Positions 33,230 through 43,787 of a DNA stretch of 54,626 bases are shown here, piece after piece. Within the stretch, counting starts at the first letter, position 1. Each line of letters opens with the position of its first letter. The notes under the pieces were generated by a model. That model was not told where the DNA came from. It worked only from the letters and a program-made list of their open reading frames with translations, and did no database searches. The position numbers and the translations under genes were made by a program. This stretch comes from Phialocephala subalpina (Eukaryota; Ascomycota; Leotiomycetes; Helotiales; Mollisiaceae), in the NCBI GenBank assembly GCA_900073065.1, contig FJOG01000062.1, forward strand, positions 104,181-158,806, read 5' to 3'.

Positions 33230-35569
33230 CTAAAGCCACCGCGGACAGCTCGAGTGGCAGGATTGGCTCTGGTTCTTGAGCGCAACCCGTGGAAAGGTAT
33301 AGTCTCCTGGTGTGGTTTAAGTAGGAGGGTTGAACAGCGGAGAGCGGATCTTTCTTCGTTGGCACATAGGTCTGCTGAAGGTATCCCCTAAGCATCTACG
33401 ACGATTGCAATCCAATATGTTGCGCGTGTGCCACCGGTCCTGGCGCGTTCAGGCCGTACCGATTGGGATGGAGGTGGTGAGCTGGGCAGGATAGGATCGT
33501 CGCTCGCAGATGGAGGGTTGTTTCTTGTAGATGATGAATACTCGTGAATATCACTATGGCTGCAAGTGAGTGGCAGACTGTCGAGGTACGATCAACTGGA
33601 TGTAGCAGCAAGTAAGCAGGGGCCAGATGCGCAATGGAGGGTGTTGATCGATTGAAGATCAGGGTGGGGAGGGGCTGAGGATTGATGTACCTTGAAGAAT
33701 CGCAAGTGGGTGAATACGACGATGAGTCAAGGTATCTGTAGAGCAGATTGCTTGTCGTTGTGCTGCTTTTTCTTGATGTTGTTCAAGTCGTTCACCAGCC
33801 TTCGTCGAAGACCACGACCGATTCGTGCTAGGGCGGATAAGGTTAGAGCTGCACGTGATAACCGCGAGCACGATGGACATTGGGCTGGAACGACAGCCAA
33901 AAAGGGTATCTCAAAAACATACAGCCGGGAAAGCGCTTCACAGTCCACCTACATTGTCTGCAAACAGGATATAAGGGACGTTGCCTTATAACGCCGTCTC
34001 TGCCATCGTATTCAAATTCGCTCTCAAACCTCATTCTAGCTTTGCTCTGCTCGACCATCGGACTCCATCTCATTCACAATCACAAACCCTTCATCGAGTT
34101 CAGCTGAACTACTCGAAATGTTTTGAAACGAACCAAAGTCTTATTATCAGGAATCTTAGAAGCTAAATCGACATTTTTTTTGGTTTCCTGTGTGGCATAT
34201 GTCATCACAATCATCGCAAACTTCTCAAAGCCAGCACGACCCCACCTTCAAATTCTAGATTCAGAAAGTCTCTAGATTCAAGGCCAGTTTCGGAAGAAGC
34301 TGTCTATCTGAAACTCATCCAACGCCATAGTAGGTAAGTGAAGTGGTGGTGGTGCGCCGCTAGGCAAGTCTGCTGCCGTGACACCAATGATGGTGCTGGG
34401 AGTACTCTGATTGCGATACCATGTTCTTCAAACTCCTGTACCTCGTAGATGCAGTTATCCTCTGAGTATTGGATTCGGTATCTCCCGTGTGTTGGAATTT
34501 GCGGCAATAATCCTTCATTTTCAAGATCGACGTCCCGTTAGCCCAAAGTATCATATATCATCATCGGGCCGGGTAGAGCTGGCGCAGGACGGCGCATCCA
34601 ACACAAATAAGCTCTGTTCCTGGATCTTACTTGCGCATTTTGTACCAGTAATCAGAAGCAAAGTTAATCTGGGGAAACCAGAAGCTGGCGTGCTTGCCGT
34701 ATGGTGAGACTCTGGTTCAGCCCTGTTCAGTTGTCGCTCGAATCAGCGAGGAGAACTGGGTGCTGAGCCCCATGTGGCTTCTTGCATGTCCCGGTCAGAC
34801 ATATCAAAGAACGGAAAAACTCTCGAAGACACCAATCACGTCTGATACATTTCGGCGCCCTCCCTGAGCTTACATATTTCGGACGTCTTCCGTTCTTTAA
34901 AGCCAGGGTATCTCTGTCACCTCTGCCAACGAGCGCGGAGAACTCTCCCCACACAAATCCTTCCCCAGGTTCGGCCGTCATGCCTCCTCCACTACCAACC
35001 CGACTCATTACGACGAGCGAGCGAAAACAGCAATGGCCCGAACTGCTTGCGCGCTGTGCTTTAACCCATGAATCATATTTGAACCTGAGACGCCGTGCTG
35101 TGAGGAAACCTAACCAAGCGGCACAAGCAAGCCTATCTTCTGATATAAGGGCTTACGGCCCCTTGACCATTTCTCGCTCTGCGAAAATATACAAGCTGGC
35201 CCCCTTTCCTCCACTTCCCTTTCCCACAAATACCGCCCCGTCCCGGGCCCGAGTCGCATGTTCGAATTCCAGATGCGGAGCAGGCCTCTCTGCTGGCCCC
35301 ATGATTTCACGTGTCAATGTCCGCAAGTCCAGGCTGCCCCATGATTATAGCGCTTGGATCTTGGTAACGAATATCAAGAACACACCAATGCGGATGCCAA
35401 AAGGTCACTTTGGCAACGTCGCATTGCTACAGGTGCAGCCTGTACGGATTTGCATCCCCCTCGTGGTTGAGCGGAAGGCCTTCTCCAGATTTTCCATTAG
35501 GCAGAATCGCTACCAAAGAACAGGGCAGGGGCAGCCACTAGACTCGAGGCGAGTCGACCCCTAAGAATC
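33230..35569. promoter_or_regulatory. 2.3-kb divergent intergenic region (CCR4 / methyltransferase)
   Basis: Long region between two divergent housekeeping genes. Open frames here start only at non-ATG codons or lack motifs. Pyrimidine-rich tracts (for example TTTTTTTTGG near 34173) fit promoters and long 5' UTRs. No gene is called. Confidence 0.45.
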
Positions 35570-37249
35570 ATGAGTGAAGCAGCCTTCTTCTACAACACCA
35601 CTACCCAAAGACCCGATCGAACAAAACCTCCCTCTGCGCACACGAATATATCTCCCGTCTCTCAAGCACAGCCGCTGAAACCAATCTTTAAGAAATCACA
35701 CCATTCAGGGAATCATTCGAAACACTCGACGCGTCAACGTTTGTCCCCCAGCTCAACATCAACAGACAGCCACTCGTCCCATTCTGCACGATCAACACCG
35801 CAAGATCTGGAGCAGATTGACCACGATTCTATGCTCTCTACACCGCTACCGGACTACAAACACACAGCAAACCAATCCAACAAGGCAAGAGCCGCTGCTC
35901 GAGACGCTCAAGCAAGTCGAAAATCCTCTTCTACATCGGGGAACAGCGCAGAACGCAAGCATGCTCTCCAGAGCGCTGCTGCAGAGGCACGAGCTGCGGC
36001 GACAGCAAGATTCGAGACAGGAAGATCAAGCAGCCTGTCAAGCACGACAGGTTCCAGTGGTCTCACAGCGGTAACGTCGAACGAGCCTTTGACAGACGAA
36101 TTACTCGCACGGCCGTTTTCTCGACGCAACGGCCGACGATGTTTACGAGACATGTCTCTCCCCTACCCGCTCCCCTGCGACCTCGCCGAAATACACCGCC
36201 AAATCCTTCGAACCATGTTATTATGCCAGGTCTTCAATGGACCCGTGTGCTCACCAGCATTTGCAACAAAGCCGCCAAAACGCGTCCTTGAGGTGGGATG
36301 CGGCACCGGGTTCTGGAGTATAATGTGCCATCGACATTTCTCGCAGCGGGGTTTCTCCTCCATATCCTTCACAGGTATTGATATTGCGCCTCTCGCACCG
36401 CGCATGGATTCAGACGACGACATGAATTGGCGTTTCGTGCAACATGACTTACGGCGGGTTCCGTTACCATTTCGCGAGGACGAATTCAACTTGGTGATGA
36501 TAAAGGACATGAGTTTGACTACGCCAATGACCGTCGATACGCAGCAGACATACATTGACGAATACCTACGAATTTTGAAACCGGGTGGGACATTGGAAAT
36601 TTGGGATGGCGATCACTCTCTACGAATGCTCCTACCGCATGCACCTCCCTCCACGAAAGTCGACGACGAAGAGAGCGAGGACGAAGAACAAGTGCGCACA
36701 AACGCAATGGGCACATATACAGTGACAACACAGACTCCTTTGGCGGCACCACAGAATGCATTCCTGAACGACTACAACACATGGATCTCCAAAGCGTTCG
36801 AAGCTCGAAAATTGAACCCTATGCCCTGCACATCATTCCGCCCCATGCTCCTCCAAGAACCGGATCTAACCGAGATCGACAGCCGCCGGCTCGCAATCCC
36901 TCTCGGAGAAGTACGTTGGGAGAGGGAAGGAGTCGGCGGAGCAGTAACCCAAGGAACAAACGGCCATGCCATATCCTCCTCCAAAGGCAAAGCTCGAGAA
37001 GCGGACCGGAAAACATTGACAGCAGGCCAAGCCGCATTGCGGAGAACGGCTCTCATGACCGTGGTACAGATGATTGAGAGTCTGGAGCCTTTCTTGCGTG
37101 AGGCGAGCGGGAAGGGCCAGGATGAGTGGGATCGCTGGCAGGGGAATATGATGAATGACCTGCTAAAGCAGAATGGGACATCATGGGGAGAATGCCTGGA
37201 AGTTGGAGCTTGGTGGGCTCGGAAGAAGAAGCCGCCAAGTTCGAGCTGA
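35570..37249 (+). CDS. SAM-dependent methyltransferase with disordered N-terminus
   Basis: A single exon of 559 residues. Residues 1-180 are Ser/Thr/Ala-rich and low-complexity, with basic stretches, and are probably disordered. A class I methyltransferase fold follows. Motif I is LEVGCGTGFWS (about 240-250), the acidic residue is in FTGIDIAP (268-273), the next motif is FVQHDLRRVPLPF (289-301) and motif III is LRILKPGGTLEIWD (333-346). The fold is clear but the substrate is not; fungal relatives are uncharacterised. An acidic insert (DDEESEDEEQ) and a C-terminal helical region follow the fold. The shared divergent spacer with CCR4 is the only context. Confidence 0.85.
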   Translation: MSEAAFFYNTTTQRPDRTKPPSAHTNISPVSQAQPLKPIFKKSHHSGNHSKHSTRQRLSPSSTSTDSHSSHSARSTPQDLEQIDHDSMLSTPLPDYKHTANQSNKARAAARDAQASRKSSSTSGNSAERKHALQSAAAEARAAATARFETGRSSSLSSTTGSSGLTAVTSNEPLTDELLARPFSRRNGRRCLRDMSLPYPLPCDLAEIHRQILRTMLLCQVFNGPVCSPAFATKPPKRVLEVGCGTGFWSIMCHRHFSQRGFSSISFTGIDIAPLAPRMDSDDDMNWRFVQHDLRRVPLPFREDEFNLVMIKDMSLTTPMTVDTQQTYIDEYLRILKPGGTLEIWDGDHSLRMLLPHAPPSTKVDDEESEDEEQVRTNAMGTYTVTTQTPLAAPQNAFLNDYNTWISKAFEARKLNPMPCTSFRPMLLQEPDLTEIDSRRLAIPLGEVRWEREGVGGAVTQGTNGHAISSSKGKAREADRKTLTAGQAALRRTALMTVVQMIESLEPFLREASGKGQDEWDRWQGNMMNDLLKQNGTSWGECLEVGAWWARKKKPPSSS

Positions 37250-37499
37250 AGGAGAATTTTTGGTTAGGGATATAAAGTTGTTTGTGGCGTCTAAAGCCCT
37301 TAGTGGTTCAAGTCATTTACCCGGTTCGTCACGCGCCACATTGGTACGGTGGTACGATGTGGCAACGCATCTCCGTGTGGTTGTTCCGGACCGTGACGCC
37401 CGTTGTACATACTCCGTATGCATATGGCGGGGTTAGTGTTGGTGTTGTGCTTGCTAGGCTTTGAGAAGTGACTAGTTGCAATGCGAGGACAAGTATGCT

Positions 37500-37973
37500 T
37501 CAGGTCTTGTCATATCTTTGGCGTAGTGCTCTATATCTCTTGAGATAGTACCTAGATATACCCCATCAGCAATCATCCGTAGCATTTGTGAATGTAAAAG
37601 TCTTGATTTCCAAGTTTTGCCACAAGGTGATGTCTTACAAAGCCTCGATTTCTGAATAGTGTCAGTTGGGTCGCATGAGTTGGGAATAACGGGGCACACC
37701 TTTCTTGACGAACTCTGCTCGCTTGATGCTTTGACGGATCTCTTCTTTATTCGTCAATCCTGCATTGCTGATGAACGCTTTGTGCAACCTGGGACGGAAA
37801 TAGTCAAATCCCAGAGGGTATTCTCGGCCAAGGTAGAGCAGTTCTGCAGAGGAGGCATGAGCATGCATGATTCCAATCCTTCAGAACCAAAGAGAACAAT
37901 AAATAAAAACTTTCATACCTTTGTAAATAGTGATCACCTCCCTTCTCAAGGCAGGATTCGTAGCAGCAGCCAT
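37500..37973 (-). CDS. LYR-motif mitochondrial protein, LYRM5/ETFRF1-like, four exons with a microexon
   Basis: Minus-strand exons 37973-37919, 37843-37700, 37651-37639 (only 13 nt) and 37551-37500 join to 87 codons. The product starts [20 protein letters not shown], has [20 protein letters not shown] and ends [23 protein letters not shown]. The Leu-Tyr-Arg-type motif and the EALYYL..YR.L.QRY tail match LYRM5/ETFRF1. These are small matrix proteins that bind the electron-transfer flavoprotein and, as LYR proteins, the acyl-carrier protein. All three introns have GT/AG ends. Without the microexon and last exon the protein would lose its conserved tail; with them the length is normal for the family. 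Confidence 0.88.
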
Positions 37974-38278
37974 TGTAAACAAAGCATACGAATTTGAGCA
38001 CAAGGTCTCTCTTCCGTTCTGGATCTTATGGTGTAGAGTTGGAGAGTTTCTGGTTGAGTACAAGCACAAGAACGTTTAATTGAAGGTAGTCCTTGATGTG
38101 AAGTCAAAACAAAGATAAGTTAGAGGTCTCACATCAGTCTGAACCACAGCCCCGGACCTCGAGCTTAAATCCAGCTCCTTGGTTCGAGTGCTAGCGGCCG
38201 CTTCGGCCCGAGATAGCTCTCCCCTCCAAAACTACTTCCTCCATCTGCTTACAATTGTCCTTCATATAATTCAGCAGC

Positions 38279-39295
38279 ATGAAAGTACGACTCGCTCCCA
38301 ATCTCCCTCTCATCCGGCCCGCCTTCCTCCCCAAATCCGCCCATCCTCGCCCCGCCCCCTCCTATCTACAATGTCGAGCTACCCGCCAATACTCCACCTC
38401 CAAACCCACAACCCCTCCCTCAAACAACAACGCAAGATGGCTCTCCGACATCAAAACCCGGATAGGTAAATGCATCATGTTCGGTATGGATAAAGAGCAA
38501 ACGAGAGAAACAGCAGCCGTATGCAAGATCCTGGGCGAGGAATGGAGGGACTTGGTTGCTGGACGCGAGGGGTTTCTGGTTGATAAGAAGAGGGCGGGGT
38601 TTCTAAGGCAGAAGGTTGTTTGGGGGGAGATGGATTCTATGGTTCGTCTTACCCCATACCGGATCCCAGGGCTGGAAGAGGGGAGAAAGGAACGGGGGAG
38701 ATTGGAGTGGAGCTGATTGATAAAAGGGCCATGTCAACAATGTTACCTATGTGCGGTACGCGGAGAGCGCGAGGATCAATTGGGCGTACAACTATGCGCT
38801 GCATGTTGATCCTGAGAATAGGGAGAAGTGGTGCGAGCTATGGACTCCGAGGGGAGATGGGTTGATACTTAGGTCTATAAGGACTGATTATAAATTCGTA
38901 TGTACCAATCCCTCTGAATATTCAAGAGCTGTCTTGCTGAGACCACAAAGCCAATGACCTGGCCAGATTCCATCTCCGTCTTCCACAAACTCTCCCAACA
39001 TCCCTCCCCCACCGACTCCCACTTCATACTTGATGTCATGATCCTCTCGGAGCTACATCAACGTTCAGCAGCTAGATGTGTAGAAGATATTGTGGTGTAT
39101 GATTATAAGGCTGGGAGGAAGGTGAAAATTAGACCTTTCATGATGAAGGCGTTTGAAAATACGTGGGAGGAGCAAGAAAAGACGAAGGAAATGGTAGCGA
39201 GGAGAATTAGAGAGATTGAGGAGCGGGTTGCTGGCATTGAGGCTATGACCTGGAATAAGGTTGGGGCGGTGGAGGATATGGGGAGTGGTACATAA
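38279..39295 (+). CDS. Thioesterase-superfamily (hotdog-fold) protein, probably mitochondrial
   Basis: Three exons: 38279-38641, 38727-38897 and 38951-39295, 292 residues. The junctions rebuild DSM|GHVNNVTYVRYAESARINW and DYKF|PMTWPDSISVFHKL. The HVNN.TYVRYAESAR block is the active-site region of YbgC/4-hydroxybenzoyl-CoA thioesterase-like hotdog proteins, where acyl-CoA or other thioesters are hydrolysed. The first 50 residues are basic and rich in Arg, Ser and Pro without acids, a likely mitochondrial presequence. A charged helical tail (EEQEKTKEMVARRIREIEERV) follows the domain. The first intron donor is GTTCGT, weaker than usual. The true substrate is unknown. Confidence 0.82.
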
Positions 39296-40385
39296 GAACT
39301 GTCTAATGGAGAGATTGGTAAGGTTGCGAGGTTGAATAGAGAGGAGGGACAGAGTAGATGGAGGTGCATTTGTCGGCATTTTGAAGGTATGTCGATTGTC
39401 CTGGGAGCCTCGAACATCTTTGTTCAACTCATCATCTATGGAAGAATCAATAATTGTGAATCGGCAGCGAGTTGTGGCAATGGCTGTACTAAAATCCACG
39501 GACATTTTGTTGTTAGAAACGTCGCATTTGATGTCAGTCATTTGTCAGCCTCAGAAAGAATCTTGAGGCTCAGCTAGACAGTGAGGCTTTCCGATTTTCG
39601 TCACTTTCTTCGCATTAGGGTTCTGGACTCATCTTCCCCACAATTACCGAGTCGTTATAGGACCCTATCAGCTTCATGGAAGCATGCATGAGGTCTGATC
39701 TCCGCACCATCTGTATTTTTAGTCTTTCCCCAGCCGCGCTTGTGGCGTCAACCCCTTTTCTTTCATCCCGAGTCAACGGGATGCACACTTCATACAAACT
39801 GACCTTTTTGCGAACTCTTGTCCTCAATGCGAGTTTCTTTTCAGGTTTGGATCTTCTCCCGTCTAATTCGTTTAGTCATTTTTGTGTTCATGATTGCAGT
39901 TTGCAATAAAGTGTTCCCCAGCTTAACTTATGCTTATTTTTCGGAACTTCTCTTAGCCACATCCGGCCTGCGCATGTCTTGCATGAATAACGTCTTGCTT
40001 CTGCCTGTGGCTTATTTTCTCATTAAATAGTAGCTTTTCATGTTCCATCGTAATGAGATTGAGGTTCATCAATTCGTTCAATTTCGTTGAGGCTTCAGAC
40101 CTCCGGTAGTGCTGAGGTCTTGGGGCATGTTTTTGGTGGTGATCGGCTCATTGCAGGAGCGAATTGGGTAACGATCGTGGGGTACATGCAGTTGGGATGA
40201 TCTTTCTGGGGAAAACACGAGATGGTCAGGGCAAATGTGCACAGTAGTTCACTGCAAGGTGCCATCGTTCGAGGCTGCCAACATCTCCTCATCGTCTTAA
40301 AAAGCTCTCGTTCCTTCTCGTCCATCTTCCAGTCTTCTTCTTCCAGCAGCAAGTCCAACAGAAGTCAATTCATCCATCCACCAAA
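39296..40385. other. Intergenic, about 1.1 kb
   Basis: No gene recognised between the thioesterase-like gene and the secreted protein. Confidence 0.4.
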
Positions 40386-41180
40386 ATGAAGACGATCATT
40401 GCAGTCTCATCTTTCCTCCTCAGCCTCGCGGCTGCAAACCCAGTAGCTATGCCTCTCGAGGTCGTCAGCGAAAGGACTCTCCAATCTTGTCCGCCAAACG
40501 GCACCCTTTCTGGAACCTACATCTCACCTTCCCTTATTGTCCCTGTTTCCGCTAAGTTCGTTCTCACTCCCTTTCCGCCCTTCTCCTCCCCTCCCTCCTC
40601 TCCTCTTTTTCCCAACGCCTTTCTGACATTTTCACAGCCTTCCCAACACCGCCTTCGGCCCAACCGACTGTCCCTTGATCACACCCAAAGACTTCTGCTC
40701 CATCTTCAACCTCATCATTCCTCCTACCGCTGTTGGAAAGACTTGTACATTGGAGTTTCTATTCCCAAGTCATACTCAAACTTATGCTCCGTATACCTAT
40801 TTTGGTGATGGACATTTCACATTTACCGGGTACGTCTTCTTCTCCTCCCAACTTGCCTTCTTCCTACTCTGTCCCTCTCCCTTCCCTCCCCAAAACCCCC
40901 ATTCCAGTGCTAACCAGATTCCAGATACGCCTTCGGAAGTGGAGCGACCCCAAAAACAACCTACAATACGCAACCGCCGCCAGGACCGAGTCCGCCACAG
41001 CCACCTGCGGTTTTGAAGCCGGGTAATGCGTACACGATTAATGTTGGAGGATGTGCAATTCAGGAGGGACAGAGTGGGCTGGAGGTCAGCGGGTTGCTTT
41101 GTAGCAGTGATACTACGTTTGTGTTTGAGCAGAGTAGTGATGATGGGTGTCCGATTGGTTTTTTCGTTGGTATCAGTTAG
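40386..41180 (+). CDS. Secreted protein with But2-like C-terminal domain
   Basis: Three exons: 40386-40555, 40638-40829 and 40925-41180, 205 residues. It begins MKTIIAVSSFLLSLAAANPVA, a clear signal peptide with likely cleavage after AAA or ANP. The mature part has LPNTAFGPTDCPLITP, then FNLIIPPTAVGKTCTLEFLFP and FTFTG|YAFGSG. It continues with a Pro-rich linker-like stretch (PPPGPSPPQPPA) and ends GCPIGFFVGIS. The GKTCTLEFLFP block is what suggests the But2 C-terminal (ubiquitin 3 binding) domain common in fungal secreted proteins of unknown role; that name is tentative. Even cysteine spacing suggests disulphides. It could be a cell-wall or effector-type protein. Confidence 0.78.
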
Positions 41181-41586
41181 GTGGAAGCTCGAGGTTGGCC
41201 TGCGGGATATGAAGAGTAGATTTGAGGAATTGAGTAATAAATTGAATAATAGTTTGAGAGAAATAATTCAAATACATTTCTGTGACAATGCTTTGTGAAG
41301 TTCGAAGAACATTTGGGGTGGGTTTGCTAACTTTGCTTTTTCAAGCCAGCTGGGATAAATCCCGGGAAGTTGCAGCTTCCAAGAACGCCTCTTAGGCATT
41401 TATTTCACACATCACTCTTTCCAACTCTTTTCACTTCCTCGAAGCATGCTCTATGTATGTTTCTTGTCACTCGTGTATTGATTCAACTCCAATCAAGGTA
41501 TTAATTGAAGCCAATGTACCTGTCTGAGATCACCTTGCTGCTCACTTTGACATTGTCTTGTCTCATCGCATGCTTGACTCTACAAC
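41181..41586. other. Intergenic, about 400 bp
   Basis: 3' UTR of the secreted protein and promoter of the DUF3716 gene. Nothing else recognised. Confidence 0.4.
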
Positions 41587-42700
41587 ATGCCTGGTGAAAG
41601 GACAGCTGATAGCCCGATCAACCTTGATGATTTTCTAGACCTAGAGATCGTACCAATGACTCAAGCAGTAAGTCTTTCCGTCTCCGTGGTGGTATCATAG
41701 CCCATTCCAGCCTATGACAAAGCCCAAGCAAGGCTAGGAGATTGAAATCACTACTTGCACTTCATTTCATTGATCAAGACTAATGCTTGCCCTAGGTACC
41801 CTCACCTCAACCTTCCGGACCAGCACCAAGTCCAAACACAACCACAGGCTCCAGCAAAACAAGCAGCACTAAGAAGTTTTCCAAGATTTCAAAACCACGT
41901 TTCCGCCAAACACTACGGATGATCGGATTATCGACATCATCACGAAAGATCCCCTCAAAGAAGGCCTGCGGCCTAGAGACTTTCCCATGAACCAATGGAA
42001 AGCGTATTGTATCAGAGCAGTCGGTGGAGAAGAACAGTCACCTGCATTCCTACCTTGCTGGAAACGGGATCGGAATTGCTTGAAAGGTCCAAAAAAATTC
42101 AATCGTCAGGACTTCGGAAACATTGCGGGGCTATGGATCAGAAGTGGTAGTTGTGCGGCATGTTTGTACAATGGCCAGAAGGAAAGATGCGAGCCAGGAC
42201 CAGACAGACCGAGAAATAAGAGGACGAGGCTTCCCTCTGACAGGCCTCGAAAACGTCCTCGAGTCAGTCCCAGCGGCACGACAGATTCTGTGGCTGCCCA
42301 GCCTAGCAAAGAAGTAATCGACTTGAACGTTTCAGAAGACGTACAAATCAGCCAGCCTCGCGATCGGCCTCTTACGACGGGACTAGTAACGAACATCGTT
42401 CCTCGAGCAGAGGTAGAGCCCACGCCGTCATTGACTTTAGATCTTCTTGGCCCCAGGCGTCTGCGTCTTCCCCTGAAGCTGATCTTCTACGGCGAAAGAT
42501 GGTCATACATGAGCCGGGAGTCTTCCCCAATGAAGGTCAAAATCGGCTTTTTATGGAGAGGCAGGTTCTGGGAAGTTGGGGACATTATTCCTGATGTTTC
42601 AGAGCTGGAGCTGCAAGAGTATCAAAGACAATTGACTGCGAGAGAGGCAAGGATCGACGCTGCACCGAGGTTTGGTACTTCTCCAGGGCCTCATATTTAG
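41587..42700 (+). CDS. DUF3716-like protein, apparently truncated
   Basis: ATG 41587 begins a short exon (INLDDFLDLEIVPMTQA) followed by GTAAGT and an acceptor before 41799. The reading then changes frame, with a 44-nt candidate intron (about 41830-41873), to reach TTDDRIIDIITKDPLKEGLRPRDFPMNQW. The core RSGSCAACLYNGQKERCE is the CxxC...C motif of DUF3716, a fungal domain of unknown function. An Arg/Lys/Pro-rich nuclear-type segment (NKRTRLPSDRPRKRPRV) follows. The frame stops at 42698-42700, but beyond it the same frame stays coding-like and resumes as a basic C-terminal tail after an insertion at 42918-43635. The gene is probably interrupted rather than complete. Confidence 0.62.
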
Positions 42701-42917
42701 GGTAGTATCTGCTTATGTTCTGCGTTGCTTGCACACCTGGTGCCGGATAATGCTGCGGCGATGTGTATTGCTGGGGAGTTGGCCCATATCCAGGAGTGTT
42801 CTTATATGCATCTTGCGCAGTGGAAAAACTAGAAGTTGGGTGTGGCAGCGGTGCCGGCAATGCAAAGTATTGCGGTGGCTGTCGTGGCGGCGCCTCCTTC
42901 ACAATATCCACGCTGAG

Positions 42918-43635
42918 AAGGGGGGCGACGATTCAGCACCTGTCAGGAGCAGAGTTTTTACTTTGCGGATGTCCGCTACGAACCTGTTGCTTCTCCACCC
43001 AGAGAGCTTGATCTGCCTTGGCAGATTGGATTGAGCTACTATGCAATAAGATCCCAGAGCTGAGACTGAATCACTACGACCTGCTGTCAACTACACACAG
43101 CATACCATCGATCTCTATAGAAACCACACGAGTCGGCCTTAGAATCGCAGAATACAACCTCCAAAGAGCGCTACGCACAGAGTCGACCTCAGAACTAGGA
43201 TATAACACGGAGGGGTAGGAACGGTTTAATCCTACGGTCGCGGTAGAGAGGAGGAGAAGGGATGGGAGGAAGGGTTCCTGGAGTGGTTAAGATGTTAAGG
43301 AGACTTCACGCTTGCATAGGAGGGAGTAAGGGGGACTTGATGGAAAGTGTGGTGGCCACAAGCCGGAGAGGACCTCCCTTTGGATCTCGTATGCTAAGTA
43401 CAGGTTGGCTAGTCAGGGTTTTCACACGTTTTTCCTTACTCTGGAGTCTAAACCAAGTTAATTGCACCCGTCGGAGAGTGTACTTAAATAGGGGCCAGCT
43501 GGTCAATGTATAAGGATAGCATAGCTACATAAGGGAGAGAGCATAGTGGATTTACCGTCAAGTCGCACTGAAGCTATGCTGGTCTGCATTACGGCCCTTT
43601 TCAGGGCCCGAAGGGCAATAAAAGGATTTAAAAAA
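42918..43635 (+). mobile_element. Poly(A)-tailed insertion (non-LTR retroelement-like), 718 bp
   Basis: The insertion is bounded by perfect 15-bp direct repeats AATATCCACGCTGAG at 42903-42917 and 43636-43650, a typical target-site duplication. Its right end is AATAAAAGGATTT followed by a run of A, preceded by a GC-rich hairpin (GGCCC..GGGCC near 43590). A poly(A) tail plus variable-length target duplication indicates target-primed reverse transcription of a LINE or SINE transcript, probably 5'-truncated. No reverse transcriptase motif is visible inside. Confidence 0.72.
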
Positions 43636-43650
43636 AATATCCACGCTGAG

Positions 43651-43787
43651 GATTTCAGGGGTCTGAACATGAACTGCCAGTTGTAGATGGTCCTATCGAC
43701 TTTGGATATGGCATTCAACCGAAACCACCCAAGCAACAACGCAAGAGCAAAAAACAAACGGAAATAAATGTTGATCATGTGCCAGCA
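43651..43787 (+). pseudogene. Displaced C-terminal tail of the DUF3716 gene
   Basis: Right after the target-site duplication the plus strand reads GFQGSEHELPVVDGPIDFGY, then QPKPPKQQRKSKKQTEINVD and a stop near 43787. It is in the same frame as the DUF3716 reading once the 718-bp insertion and one repeat copy (732 bp, divisible by three with the stop retained) are taken out. It looks like an acidic-to-basic C-terminal tail cut off from its gene. Confidence 0.5.

Noticed and set aside
34782..35564. 260-codon open frame upstream of the methyltransferase
   Set aside because: Begins at TTG, not ATG; Arg/Pro-rich without motifs or splice structure; most likely leader or spacer.
38170..38200. GGTTCGAGTGC resembling a tRNA B box
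   Set aside because: No matching A box, no acceptor stem or cloverleaf could be drawn.
42585..42911. Minus-strand Pro/Gln/Tyr-rich open frame
   Set aside because: Antisense to the DUF3716 coding region over its 3' third, lacks an ATG context, and ends at the insertion; the plus-strand reading explains the area better. Not fully excluded.
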